The notes under the pieces were generated by a model. The model ran no database searches, was not told where the DNA came from, and was given only the letters and a program-made list of their open reading frames with translations. The translations under genes and the position numbers were made by a program. From contig OX393577.1 of the NCBI GenBank assembly GCA_947652605.1, forward strand, positions 58,180,108-58,244,107: a stretch of DNA of 64,000 bases, written 5' to 3'. Origin of the DNA: Elmis aenea (Eukaryota; Arthropoda; Insecta; Coleoptera; Elmidae). This document shows positions 35,405 to 45,699 of the stretch, one piece after another; the first letter of the stretch is position 1, and the number at the start of each line of letters is the position of its first letter.

Positions 35405-37040
35405 ACCATATATTTTTGTTATCATAAACAGCTTCAACTTATTTTTCGCAAAAAGTGACTTATGCCACTTTCAAAACGAGTTGTACAAGAAATGAAAACT
35501 CCTCAGAAAACATCTTAATGTTTAAAATTAAAACAAGCATCAGTTTAGTTTAGGCTAAATTCAAAAATGACTATTCGCTTTCAAATACCAAAATTTTTTG
35601 TTTTTTAATGACGATTTTTTTCTAAACGCTTGACCCTGTACGCGAATTCAACATAAATAAGCACACAGGAAGAAAAACACTTAACACTAATTAAAATTCA
35701 ATAACAGATCCCATTAATAAGCGATAGCACAAAAACAATAAAGTAATTTATTCACTACTTCTACAACATAATTATAACATTGCAACAAAAAAGGCAAAAC
35801 CGCGTTGGATGTAACATTAAAAATAAAACTATGAATTATTCCGATAAAATTATTCATCAATGTCATCGGTATCACTTTTGACCCGAAAGGCATTGTAATT
35901 TTAAGTTCATGAAACCCGAATAATATATCCGATATACGTTGTTAAGTACAGAGTTTAAAGCACTTGCAAGGTCAACATGACCTTCCGTAATCTAAATAAC
36001 AAGTAAAATAAATTCAACCGTCGTACATACATTTTAGTTCTACACACGTGGTACACAACGCGATGAAACTGAGAAAACAAAATTTAATTAAGATAATACC
36101 GTTTAAAACAATGCTCAAACAACCGTTCCGAGAACTGATACATTTGTCGATTGAAATAAAAATGCGACAACAATTTAACCCAACCAACAATTGAAACAAA
36201 AGAAGACCAAAAAAATTATGGCTTGCTGAGTTAAAATTACATTTTTTGAAGGCGCATGAAACTGGACGTTAAAACAACTATTTATAAACAAAACAACCAA
36301 CTATTCATTTGTTTTTCAAAGATATACAAGCCGCCTTACTAATACAGTACAAAAATGATTAGGCTTTTAGTTAAATACGTCCATTAAACGATCCTTTTAC
36401 AATTGTTTTAGTCAAAACAACACACTACTGTATAATCATCGATATATTTTACGTACTAGCAGTTGACTAATAGTTCTTTTATCAAAGAAATTAATATTGC
36501 TAACGCTAATGTTATCTGTAGTAAATTCTTTCTTGCATGAAACAAAAGATTAAGTTACGCACAATCTGGCGTGTGAATGGTCGTTCAAACTCGAGTATTA
36601 TTTGTAACACATGATGACTTATTAATAAAGCTTATCAAATATATTAAACAACAAACAACATTTAGCTCCAATGAAATCAAAACTGTTTAAAAACACAGTA
36701 GTGTGGGAATTTTATATGAATACAGCAAATGTATACCGATAAATATGGATTGCAAAATAAAAGATTACTAAAATAAAATGCCAAGATTATAAAAATCCAC
36801 ACACATCTCAGATTCTTTGGAATATACAGAGTGAAGGTCACATTTATTTATTATCGTTAACATGGATGTTACCAAATTTGTCAAACAGACGCGTAATAAA
36901 TTATCTCTTAAACTTTGAGCATGTACATTTTAAACATTTATGGTCCAAAAAGTTACAAAACAATGTTAGTTTTTTATACCACATTGTGTTTAACTTACAA
37001 CGTTGTGAAAGAAAAAAATTATAAGGTTTTAAAAAATACT
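35405..37040. other. Non-coding stretch
   Basis: No exon or complete element recognised. CAAAAAGTGACTTATGCCACTTTCAAAA at 35448-35475 (in parts: AGTGACTTATGCCACTTTC) resembles the core of repeat H. Confidence 0.4.
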
Positions 37041-37045
37041 TACAA

Positions 37046-37745
37046 GGGAGGGTCACGATACGTTGTCGTTAGATTTTGGTTAATGCTGTGTTTATTGCAT
37101 CAAGGACATCAAAACTAAATGTTTTCCAGAGTTATACGTGCCACTGGCCATTCCCTTGGGAAAAATAGGGAAAAAACTGAAAAATTTGTATAAAAAGGTC
37201 ATTTTTGCGATCGCGTTGGCCATGAAACCGTCAGAGATAAAATCGAAATTCTTCTATTTACCAATGTGCGCATCCTTTGCAAGTAAAATGGTGCAGTTTT
37301 TGAAAAAATCTTGAACGGTTCTGGAGAAAACCGTCATAAACGAAACCCCTGCATAAGCGCTATGATTTGAAAAGTTGTGGTATATCTGTATAACTAAATC
37401 TATGCGACTTGCATAGGCGTTTAACATAGGAAAACCCGTTTTTACAAAGGCCTCGTTTTTCGCGTTTTTCTCCGGAACCATTTAAGATTTTTTCAAAAAC
37501 TTTGCACCATTTTACTTGCAAAGGATGCGCAAATTGGTAAAAAGAAAGATTTCGATTTTATCTCTGCCGGTTTCTTGGCTATCGCGATCGCAAAAATTAC
37601 TTTTATTAGTCAACTTTTCCCCTATTTTTCCAAGGAAAATGGCCATTGGCATGTATAACTCTGCAAAACGTTTAGTTTTGATGTCCTTGATGCAATAAAC
37701 ACAGCTTTAATCAAATTCTATCGACAACGTATCGTGACCTTCCCC
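37046..37745. mobile_element. Foldback element J (about 700 bp)
   Basis: Left end GGGAGGGTCACGATACGTTG, right end the inverse CAACGTATCGTGACCTTCCC. The arms of about 330 bp share TTGATGCAATAAACACAG (inverse of CTGTGTTTATTGCATCAA), GGATGCGCA, TTTACTTGCAAAGGATGCG and TTTTTGCGATCGCG with their inverse. The centre (about 37375-37400) is TATGCGACTTGCATAGG. No transposase fragment is visible. Confidence 0.85.
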
Positions 37746-37749
37746 TGGT

Positions 37750-38734
37750 TAGCTACAAGCGCTTTTTTGGAAACATATCACAAGACGGGAAAAATGTAAT
37801 CGTCCCAAAGGTTTTTTGAATTTTTGTGTGAACTTGGAAACATTAAATTTAGATAAAAGTTACTTGGCGTGACTTCAATATTTTTCTAAGCCACAAGAAA
37901 GCAATGTACACGATTTATAGGTACAAGAAAAAAAAAACGAAATTACCCAATAAGTTACATTAGCGATTTCAAATTAAAAATTCTGCGTACGCTTTGCAAA
38001 CCATAAACCTATCGCTGAGGTTATATTTTATGGTTATTTAACCATCACATCATGTAAAACCTACATCCTTAACGATCTGGCACAACAGTTAACTTTCAAA
38101 ACATTATCGTTTAAAGTTAACCAACAATCTAAACGTTCGATTGTTTTCGACGGTTTCATAACACTTTCAAAAATATCACCTTAAAAGCCCCATTACTTAT
38201 CACAAAAATAGTTTTACTGTATCACGCAACAGCTGTGAGAGCACAAAGGATTAAAAAACCAGTCGACGACAAAATTTTAAATCAGTTTGAGGTTAAATTT
38301 TATTAACTTAATAAATCTGTACATTAATGCCAAAATAGCAAGTTTAACGCTCAAAATAAACGGCTACGTCCACAATTTTGTCCAAACACGAATTAAATTC
38401 ACAATAATCGCGAACAAATCAAACCCGTTCTTCCTTTTTGGAAACGCCATAGAATCAAAAAACTCCAGTAGGATGTCCATAAAGTCCTACACGATAACAT
38501 TATTATTTACCGCAAATTTAACACAATTATAAATAAAACAACGCAAATATCGCATCAGCCGTGACAGTTATACTTCCGAAACAAAGTAGAATCGGACAAA
38601 TTTGTTTTATACGAAGTTATACGTCGTTGCTGTGACCAATTTAACGCGTTTTAAAAATATTAAAGCCGTGTTCCTATCGGCATAAACGAGTTTATCGACA
38701 TAAATGCGTTTTTAGAGTAATTTAACGAGCTTGT
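37750..38734. other. Intron sequence next to the kinase exon
   Basis: No further exon recognised on the minus strand. An 81-codon open frame at 38287-38532 on the plus strand has no domain and is AT-driven. A possible catalytic-loop exon was looked for here and not seen. Confidence 0.45.
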
Positions 38735-38740
38735 CCTTAC
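38735..38740 (-). promoter_or_regulatory. 5' splice site (donor) of the kinase exon
   Basis: On the minus strand the exon ends CATAAG and the intron starts GTAAGG, a strong match to the metazoan donor consensus. The exon ends on a complete Lys codon, so the intron is phase 0. Confidence 0.88.
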
Positions 38741-38856
38741 CTTATGAAGATGCTCTAAAGCCAGGATGATTTCCCCTATGTAGATGCGTACTTCATCTTC
38801 GGTAAAGTGTTCTCTTTGGTATAAATGTGTGAATAATTCACCGCCGGCTACATAAT
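38741..38856 (-). CDS. JIL-1: Internal exon of MSK/JIL-1 type Ser/Thr kinase
   Basis: Read on the minus strand, the 116-bp exon gives two bases completing a codon (Asp if the previous exon ends in G, as in relatives), then 38 codons. Motifs in order are YVAGGELFTHL (kinase hinge and alpha-D), FTEDEVRIYIGEI and ILALEHLHK (alpha-E). It stops just before the catalytic loop, expected as LGIIYRDIKLEN in the next exon. The match is closest to the N-terminal AGC kinase domain of MSK1/MSK2 and JIL-1, which have GGELFTHL and LALEHLHK; RSK and p70 S6K differ at several of these positions. Known role of the family: nuclear kinases acting on histone H3 and, in flies, on chromatin structure. The 5' intron is phase 1 and the 3' intron phase 0. 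There are no stops and both splice sites are canonical, so I take it as a functional exon. I recognised no other exon of this gene in the window, and the orthologue assignment rests on this exon alone. Confidence 0.92.
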
Positions 38857-38874
38857 CTGAAAAACAAAACAGGA
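38857..38874 (-). promoter_or_regulatory. 3' splice site (acceptor) of the kinase exon
   Basis: On the minus strand the intron ends in a T-rich tract, CCTGTTTTGTTTTTCAG, directly before the exon base A at 38856. The pyrimidine tract and CAG fit a strong acceptor. The first two exon bases are codon positions 2 and 3, so this intron is phase 1. Confidence 0.88.
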
Positions 38875-39282
38875 TTGTTAAAACGTGAAGGAATCACGAA
38901 ATATATGTAGAAATTTTATATTCGAGGTCAAAAATGCAGGGCGTTTTTGTATTATTTGAATATATAAACGACGGATGTAGGAATATTTGCATAATATTAA
39001 GGTTTCCGAGTACTACCTGAAAAATACTAAACGGTTTTAAAACACGCTCAACAGAAATCTGATAGCCAATACTCCATCCAAAGTTTTGAGACGGGGATTT
39101 TGATTATAATGATTTAGGTGACGGATTTTAAATATTATGTATGTTTAATTAAAAATCACCTATCTTATTTCTATGAAAAATCACTTCTTAAAGAATATCT
39201 ACACCAATTTCAAGACTTCTGTCTCTTTAGCAGTAAATAAAAATGGGGAAAAACTCAACTGATGAGCAAACGGGAGTCTTGA

Positions 39283-40380
39283 AACGGTTTGGTGAAAATT
39301 GCTCGAAAACAATTGCTCGAAAGACAATTGTTCGAAAGGCAATTGCTCGAATAACAATTTCTCGAAAAAAAAATTGCTCGAAATAATGAAATAAGTTACT
39401 TAAAAAACTGTCTTAAATTTATGTAAATACCAAATAATTAATAAGTTGTTTACATTTTTTCACACTTAGAAAAATGTTTACCTCGATAACAAATAAAAAA
39501 ACCTTCGCAACTTGTACTAAATGAGTTTTAAAAGGTTTTACACCTTGTTTTTTTTTGTTTTCACAGCCCACTATTTTTATCTTAAAAAAAAAACTAAAAA
39601 ACCGTCGGAACTTGCGCATTATTGAAAATAACTACATCAACCCTAATATATTTGGATATTTGGAATGAGAAAAAATAAGGAATTTAAATAGGTCATAGCC
39701 AACTGTAGCTTCTATTTAAAAAAAGGTAAGTTTGTGTCTTAACTTTTTTAACGGCGAGCGTTTTTTTTTTAAATTTTTTTTTAGTACTACCTATAATCGA
39801 GTTTTAAATAAAAATATCTAAAAATAATCTTCATTAATGTTGTCGATATTTACAACAATAACGGAGATTTAACACATTATTAATATGACAAAAAAAACAC
39901 ATTTTTTCGGATCACTGAAAAACCGGAAATGATAGAATATTTTTGAAAACGGTTCTGAGTTTGTACCTATCAAAAAAGTGCACAATTTTGGTAATTTAAC
40001 CGTTTGTCTATCTTGAATATTAAGCGAGATACCCATGTAATTCCATCAAATTTGGACCACCCCTGCTCTCGTTAAGGCTTGTTAGTTGATTTTCTGCAAT
40101 TCTATACCATAGTCTAATGACTCCTTAACAGTAAAATACTATTAGCAAGGAAGGTAATGAGAAGATTATTTGAAGATAATAAATATTTAATTGTACTCGT
40201 TAAGGGTAAACAAATAATGTAAACAACTTTTCAAGTACATTTAATTATTTTGTATTTATATAAATTTAATAAATTTTCTTTAAGTGACTTATTTCATTAT
40301 TTCGAGCAATTTTCTTTTTGAATGTAACTAGGCTTTCAAGGAACAATTTGCAATTGTCTTTCGAAAAATTTGAAACCAGT
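39283..40380. mobile_element. Foldback element K with CAATTGCTCGAAA subrepeats
   Basis: The left end carries five to six imperfect CAATTGCTCGAAA units (39297-39382), and the right end carries inverted, more decayed units (TTATTTCGAGCAATTTTCTT at 40301-40320 and CAATTGTCTTTCGAAAAATT at 40352-40371). The inner blocks TAATGAAATAAGTTACTTAA and TTAAGTGACTTATTTCATTA, and TTGTTTACATT with AATGTAAACAAC, are inverted across about 1 kb. No coding relic is recognised in the centre. Confidence 0.7.
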
Positions 40381-40384
40381 ATAA

Positions 40385-41340
40385 TTTTCTTTAAGAATTA
40401 ATTATTAGTAGGAACAAAAAAAATCGATTTTTAATTAAAGTTACACATATTTATAGACATCTTTGGTGTTTTATTTCCAAACAATATTTAATAGTTTCAG
40501 TTTTTTCGTAATTTTCCTTTGGAAATTGTCAAAATGAGTCAATTAAAAACACAAACATTGGCACCATTGTAAGGGCGATCTAAATTAATAGAATGGCCAC
40601 ATTTAAATCTGTTTTGAGAGCAACTAAAAGTGGGTGTAGCTAAATATAAACCCAAGCAGCTACTTTCAGAATTTTACATCAACGATACGACTCGCCAGAC
40701 GCCGAAACTGTTGTTTCCTTATCAGCTGATTCAAAGACAACACTGCTGGCATCAAAAACGTACATATTCAGCTACACAATGCATCGATTAACAAAAATCT
40801 TTATTGCGTACATTATTCATTTTGTTTATGCACAAACACCTGATATTTACTCACTGAATTAAGCGCTAAAAAAACAACTGTAAAAGCAATTAACATCACT
40901 CGCCAACACAGCGCGTAATTCTCACCGAATGCTCGCGTAATTATAGTAATAAATAATAAAAACAATCCGCCCATGTAATGAATATAAAATGCACTTAACC
41001 TTTTTTGTTCATTATTTTATTTATCACTCTAACGCGCTAATTAGAATATTATTTAAATTAATCTGACTCGCGACAATGTCCCTTAAAAGCAAGCATGCTG
41101 TACTAGATATCTTCTATCTTCTGCAGCTTTTCTTTTTTAAAATTGATAACATCAAAGCTAGGAGACTATTGAATGAGAGAATTCACGATGACACAGATTT
41201 AGGCAAATCAGCCTCCACTTAAAATTTTAATTAACGCTAGAGATACAATCGAAACGGAAATGCAATGTAAACGACAATTAACAGAGATTTTCAGTTTAAG
41301 TTTTATCTATATACAGTGTGTCCAAAAGGTATGGAATATG
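40385..41340. other. Non-coding stretch
   Basis: A somewhat GC-richer patch lies at 40615-40745 without recognisable protein content. The rest is AT-rich with no classified repeat. Confidence 0.4.
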
Positions 41341-41345
41341 CTATA

Positions 41346-42788
41346 CAGGGTGGTGCTTTTTTCGATGCTCACCATTGCTATCTTGGAAACGGTAAGAGAT
41401 ACAAGGTCGGTTAAATTAGAGAAAAGTTGCAGATTTTTATGGCGAATAATAATCTGAAAACTGAAAAATGTGATCTTAGAAAAATATTATTATCTTCCCT
41501 ACCATTGACGCTATTTCATTTAAACTTGGTAACTTTATGTTTTTGACCGTCCTGGGTTTGATGACGTCAACAGAAATTTTCTAAGCCTTCTAGATTTCAA
41601 GTTGCGATAGTCAACTTTTTTATTTCTTATGGCCGCCATATTGGATTTTTACACCATCAGACAGACAAAAAAATTATCTTTTCAGATTGGTAACCAACAT
41701 ACCTTTTTTCTTTCAAAAAACTTGTTGAAATTTTAAAACTTGTGTAAATAATCTATAAAATCGTGAATGTTTTGAAAAACAATTGAAACTATGATATAAA
41801 TAAAAGTGACACAACATTTTATAGGTCTAATAAAATAACGAAATGACAATAAATTTAAAACACCAGATAAATAATTATTTAAATTGTTTAAAGTGCGCGC
41901 CGTTATGTATGATGTAGTGGTTAGTCCTCAAATTCGTTTCGTCCTCTGCCTTTAGGATAGTTTGTCTCGAAATAGTCAAAAAGTATTTTTGATTTTACGG
42001 CGAAGAAGTTCAATATTTTTCGTTAGGGTTGCATAAACAACATCAATGTAAAAGTAATCCATAGGCGTTAATCATGGCGATCGCCGAGGCCAATGAACAG
42101 GACCAAACGTACCAATTCATGAATATTGAAAGCGTACATCTAAATTAATATCCTTTTACAATGCGGGCGTTGTGAGGGACCAGCTCCTTCTTGCTGAACT
42201 ACTGATGATTTTGAATTGTTAATAATGGCAATTCGCTTAACATATCTTCTAAATATGTTTCCAACAATCTTAATTTCGTTATCATTAGACCAATAAAATG
42301 TTCTGTAGCTTTTATTTATATCATAGTTTCAATTGTTTTTCAGAGCAGTCTCAATTTTATGAATTATTTACACAAATTATAAAATTTCAACATGTTTTTT
42401 GAAAGAAAAAAGGTATGTTGGTTACCAATCTGAAAAGCTAATTTTTTTGTCTGTCTGATGGTGTAAAAATCCAATATGGCGGCCATAAGAAATAAAAAAG
42501 TTAACTATCGCAACTTGAAATCTAGAAGGCTTAGAAAATTTCTGTTTACGTCATCAAACCCAGGACGGTCAAAAACATAAGGTTACCAAGTTTAAATGAA
42601 ATAGCGTCAATGGTAGGGAAGATAATAATATTTTTCTAAAATCACATTTTTCAGTTTTTTTGTAATAAATCAAAAACGAATCAAAATATCCAGGATTTCT
42701 TTTCAGATTCTTAATCGCCATAAAAATGTGCAACTTTCCTCTAATTTAACCGATAGCAATGGTGAGCATCGAAAAAAGCACCACCCTG
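41346..42788. mobile_element. Foldback family G with transposase remnant (1443 bp)
   Basis: Ends CAGGGTGGTGCTTTTTTCGA and the exact-type inverse TCGAAAAAAGCACCACCCTG, with TA on both sides. The arms, about 450-480 bp, share CTTCCCTACCATTGACGCTA, CCGTCCTGGGTTTGATGACG, TATGGCCGCCATATTGGATT and ACCAACATACC with their inverse. The loop (about 41880-42310) holds a degenerate transposase C-terminus on the minus strand. A weaker related fragment with GATGCGATAGTCAACTTTTT is at 46960-47100. Confidence 0.9.
41882..42300 (-). pseudogene. Transposase C-terminal relic, IS630/Tc1-mariner group
   Basis: On the minus strand, VQQEGAGPSQRP (about 42170-42200) corresponds to the QQDGAPPH motif holding the second catalytic acidic residue, here Glu. 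After a frameshift, from 42092 down, WPRRSP-stop-LTPMDYF matches WPPRSPDLTPLDFF, the segment holding the third catalytic residue, with a stop where Asp should be. YATLTKNIELLRRKI follows, and NGAHFKQF near 41885-41905 is the usual terminal motif. In insects this type of catalytic domain is typically joined to a DUF4817 N-terminus. Multiple stops and frameshifts make it dead. Confidence 0.78.
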
Positions 42789-42794
42789 TATACC

Positions 42795-43630
42795 TCAGAA
42801 ATATCCACTTTAGGGAAAAATGTTTTGGATAAAAGTTGTTTGGTACTTAGTTTTCCACCATAAGACAAAATGTAAACTCTATTTTTTAGAATAAAAAAAG
42901 CGCAATGAAAAACAATTGAATTTTTTTAAATGACAAGGTATCCCTATATTATACTCATTTGATAGAGAATTTTTTTCTCAGGTCTCAGGTCTTCCTTCAA
43001 AAGCTAATGGAGCCGTCAACAATTGCGTTGCTTACTTAATAACAGTTACCACAACCTTTGACAGAGCTTTGTGCGACCGGGCTTACCAAGTTTTAAGATA
43101 ACATGGGAAAAAACCTTACAGAAAAAATTGCTTAACGCTTTGGTATGTAATTTGTGGAATAAGTACAGAGAAGACAAAAAAACTTTAAGTTTAACAGTCA
43201 ACAAAATCTTTAGCGTCAAGAGCAAATTATAATATTATTGTAAAATATTAGCAGTGTTAGCAGTTTGCTTTTAATCGAAATTATTTCATTAATCTAAAAA
43301 CTGCTATGATATATCTACATTTTTAAGTTATTTTCAGGAAACTACCTACACTTCCTGTTAAACTATTCAAATTGTATTTCGTTATATTATGCATATGTTT
43401 GTACCCCTCTGTTGTATCACTGGTGTTTAAAAAGAAGTGTAACCAACTCATTGACGACACAAGAACAGTTCCAACACATTATATCCATGCATTATTTATC
43501 AGCCACATTAGCATCAAACAAAAAAAAGCAAGCCTGGAATACAACTGCAGTTACAGGTCAAGGGTTGTGCTATTGCCTCACCTATTTGAACTTCGAGTAA
43601 TTTCCGCTTCTTAATCATTCACGCATTTTA
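42795..43630. other. Non-coding stretch
   Basis: No exon or complete repeat recognised. Open frames at 43372-43614 overlap each other in two frames with no recognisable domain. Confidence 0.4.
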
Positions 43631-43638
43631 TTTTTAAT

Positions 43639-43870
43639 ATGGATGCACTTAATTTTTAAGAGTTAAACATTTTTCGTTATTGAAATGTTACGCAAGTTCT
43701 ATCGTACTTCGTGCGTCAATATTTTATGCAATATCCATCGTACGATAGAGACAGACCCATGCACCACAATTTTTAAAAGATATCGTAGACTAGAACAGTC
43801 TGGTTCGACTGTAAAAAGCAGGGAATTTTTTGGACGGGTCAAACGATCACAGCTTCAACGAACTTTGTCA
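43639..43870 (+). pseudogene. DUF4817-type HTH transposase N-terminus relic
   Basis: From ATG at 43639 the frame reads MDALNF, stop, ELNIFRY, stop, then VLSYFVRQYFMQYP and RDRP. A frameshift leads into the overlapping frame with IFKRYRRLEQSGSTVKS and GRVKRSQ. The order R-x-Y-x-x-x-Y-P...R-P...RRLEQSGS...GRxKRS fits the helix-turn-helix start of DUF4817 transposases. No terminal repeat or catalytic domain was found nearby, although the catalytic relic of foldback G lies 1.3 kb away in the opposite orientation. Confidence 0.65.
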
Positions 43871-44089
43871 TTAAGGAATTGTATTTTGACCTGCACACTG
43901 GTTATAAAAATATTCTGAGACGAATAAAAACGTCTTGTAGATTATATTACTTAACAATATCAACTTTTGGCAATACTTTATTTACTTGCTGTTGCAGGTA
44001 CTGATTGTTTTTTTTTTGCTAAATTTATGTAATTACATTATTTAGTCATAAGTCCTTCTACTGTTAGTTGTAGGACTGTTGAGTTTGTA

Positions 44090-44345
44090 TTGTGCGGACT
44101 TTTTTCCACGTTTTTTCTATCTTGTGTTAGCTTTTTTTAATTCTTCCAAATTGATGTTTCTGTTCGTTAATGCTTTTTTAACTTAGTCTTGCCAGGTTTT
44201 TCTCGGTCTACACCTTTTATTTTTCCCTGTGATCTTGCTTCATAGGCTTTTCTGGTTAACCTTTCTTCTTTCATTCTATAAATGTGAACCAACCATATCA
44301 GCTGTCTTTCTTGCATTTTTGTTTCAACTGATTTCATCTTTAATT
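44090..44345 (-). pseudogene. 3' end of a non-LTR retrotransposon
   Basis: On the minus strand the frame reads RQLIWLVHIYRMKEERLTRK, then AYEARSQGKIKGVDREKPGK (44182-44322), the usual W-x-G-H-hxxRM...RRGRxRKRW region at the end of a LINE ORF2. A stop (TAA) and further decayed sequence follow to about 44090. It is too short to assign a clade. Confidence 0.7.
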
Positions 44346-44489
44346 CTCAATATGTTTAATTTCTGCTTCGATTTTCGTTTTTTCTTGGATTCTTCTTAGA
44401 AATTAAGTGAAAATACGAGCCCAAAATCTTCCGCAATTTCACATTTTTCAACACATTTAGACGTAGTTTTTGCAGATATTTTAAAATTT

Positions 44490-44785
44490 AGTTTTTGTGC
44501 GATCGTACTAGACACAGCTGTTTGACGGACGCGTTAGCAACCATAAAGTACTGCATTACCGGCCCTATCCTTAGCAACGGCCGTAAAAGTTACTTTTCAG
44601 GCCGTTACCCTTAGGAACGGCCGAAAAAGTAACTTTTACGGCCGTTGCTAAGGAGAGGGCCGGTAATGCAGCACATACGCCGTCATCTGTCAGTGACAGA
44701 ATGTCACGTAGTTTCTAACCTATAATTTGGAAAATTACTAAAAGTTTAAATTGTTTTTAATTCGATCGCACAAAAAATGTAATAT
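44490..44785. repeat. Foldback with a GC-rich hairpin core
   Basis: Outer blocks TTTTTGTGCGATCG (about 44493-44507) and CGATCGCACAAAAAAT (about 44762-44777) are inverted. Between them lies a 121-bp near-perfect palindrome at 44551-44671: CTGCATTACCGGCCCT, AGCAACGGCCGTAAAAGTTA and their inverse. The core is far more GC-rich and better preserved than its surroundings, so it may be a younger insertion or a constrained structure. Confidence 0.75.
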
Positions 44786-45073
44786 GCACCTCGGCCAAAA
44801 CCTACTTTTTCGGCCTTGATACATAAATAACTATTAGTAGCAAAAAAAGCAGCATTTTCATAATTTATCAAAATATTTCTTACAGTACAAGATAAAGTTG
44901 AAATTGTGACTTAACTGTGGGCAGTTTTATTGAGACTTTGATAAACTGACGATAACTTTTTGCAAATCGTTAAACACTGCTTTATATCGGGTAGTTATGA
45001 ACGAACCGTCATACTTTGTATAATTCAACGAATTCATTATTATTTTCAAAAATTATATTAATTTTACTTTATA

Positions 45074-45690
45074 CAGGGTGTGTATAAATTGGCGAAAGCG
45101 CTACACGTGACGATGTTCTTCGTAAAATTCTAAGTCGAAAATTTTTATACAAAAATGTTGTATCCTTCTTCCTATGGCCTCAGGAACCATTTAAAGTTAA
45201 AGAAACAAAAATTTTGCAACATTGCATCCATTGATTTGCGTTTGGACATTTTTATATCAGCAATTTTTACTTAGGTATTTATAATATTTGTTCGAACTGA
45301 AAGCCTTCAGTTGGTAAACATAGTGGCAAACTTTTAGGTATCGTCTAACACAAACTAGAAATAATTACCAGAAAAACAGAGATGACAGCTAATGACAATG
45401 TTGCCATGTGTATTATTTTCATTCAAATCAGTGATTTACATATTTTCAACACGGATTTTTGAAAGGAAAAACACAATATCTAGGAAAAATATTATTCGAA
45501 ATTTATTTTTATTCCAAATCGCAGCTTTTTTATTAAAACATATTAAATAATAACGCTTTTTAAAGGACTGGATGTCAAAACTTTGAGGACCTCTTGCAGA
45601 CACAGCAAGCATGGTACAACATTTTTGTATTAAGAATTTTACCAAGAACATCGCCACGTGTAGCGCTTCCGCCAATTTATACACACCCTG
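45074..45690 (-). mobile_element. Foldback family F, copy 2 (617 bp)
   Basis: Ends CAGGGTGTGTATAAATTGGC and its inverse, with TA on both sides. It is in reverse orientation to the copy at 27598-28213 and the same orientation as the copy at 59803-60430. Shared interior blocks include AGAGGTCCTCAA (as inverse) and GATGACAGCTAATGACAATG. The 82-codon frame at 45436-45684 is inside the repeat and not conserved. Confidence 0.88.
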
Positions 45691-45699
45691 TATATAAGC

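Larger units (their letters stand above)
1..38734 (-). other. Probable 3'-side intron of the kinase gene (inferred)
   Basis: The next exon should encode the catalytic loop (IIYRDIKLENILLD-like) and the DFG segment. I did not recognise either on the minus strand below 38734, so this intron may exceed 38 kb. An intron filled with transposons is consistent with the contents listed here. Alternatively a small exon may be missed, or other genes may be nested inside. Confidence 0.42.

Noticed and set aside
38287..38532. 81-codon plus-strand open frame near the kinase exon
   Set aside because: No domain, AT-driven composition, opposite strand to the kinase, no splice or start context of note.
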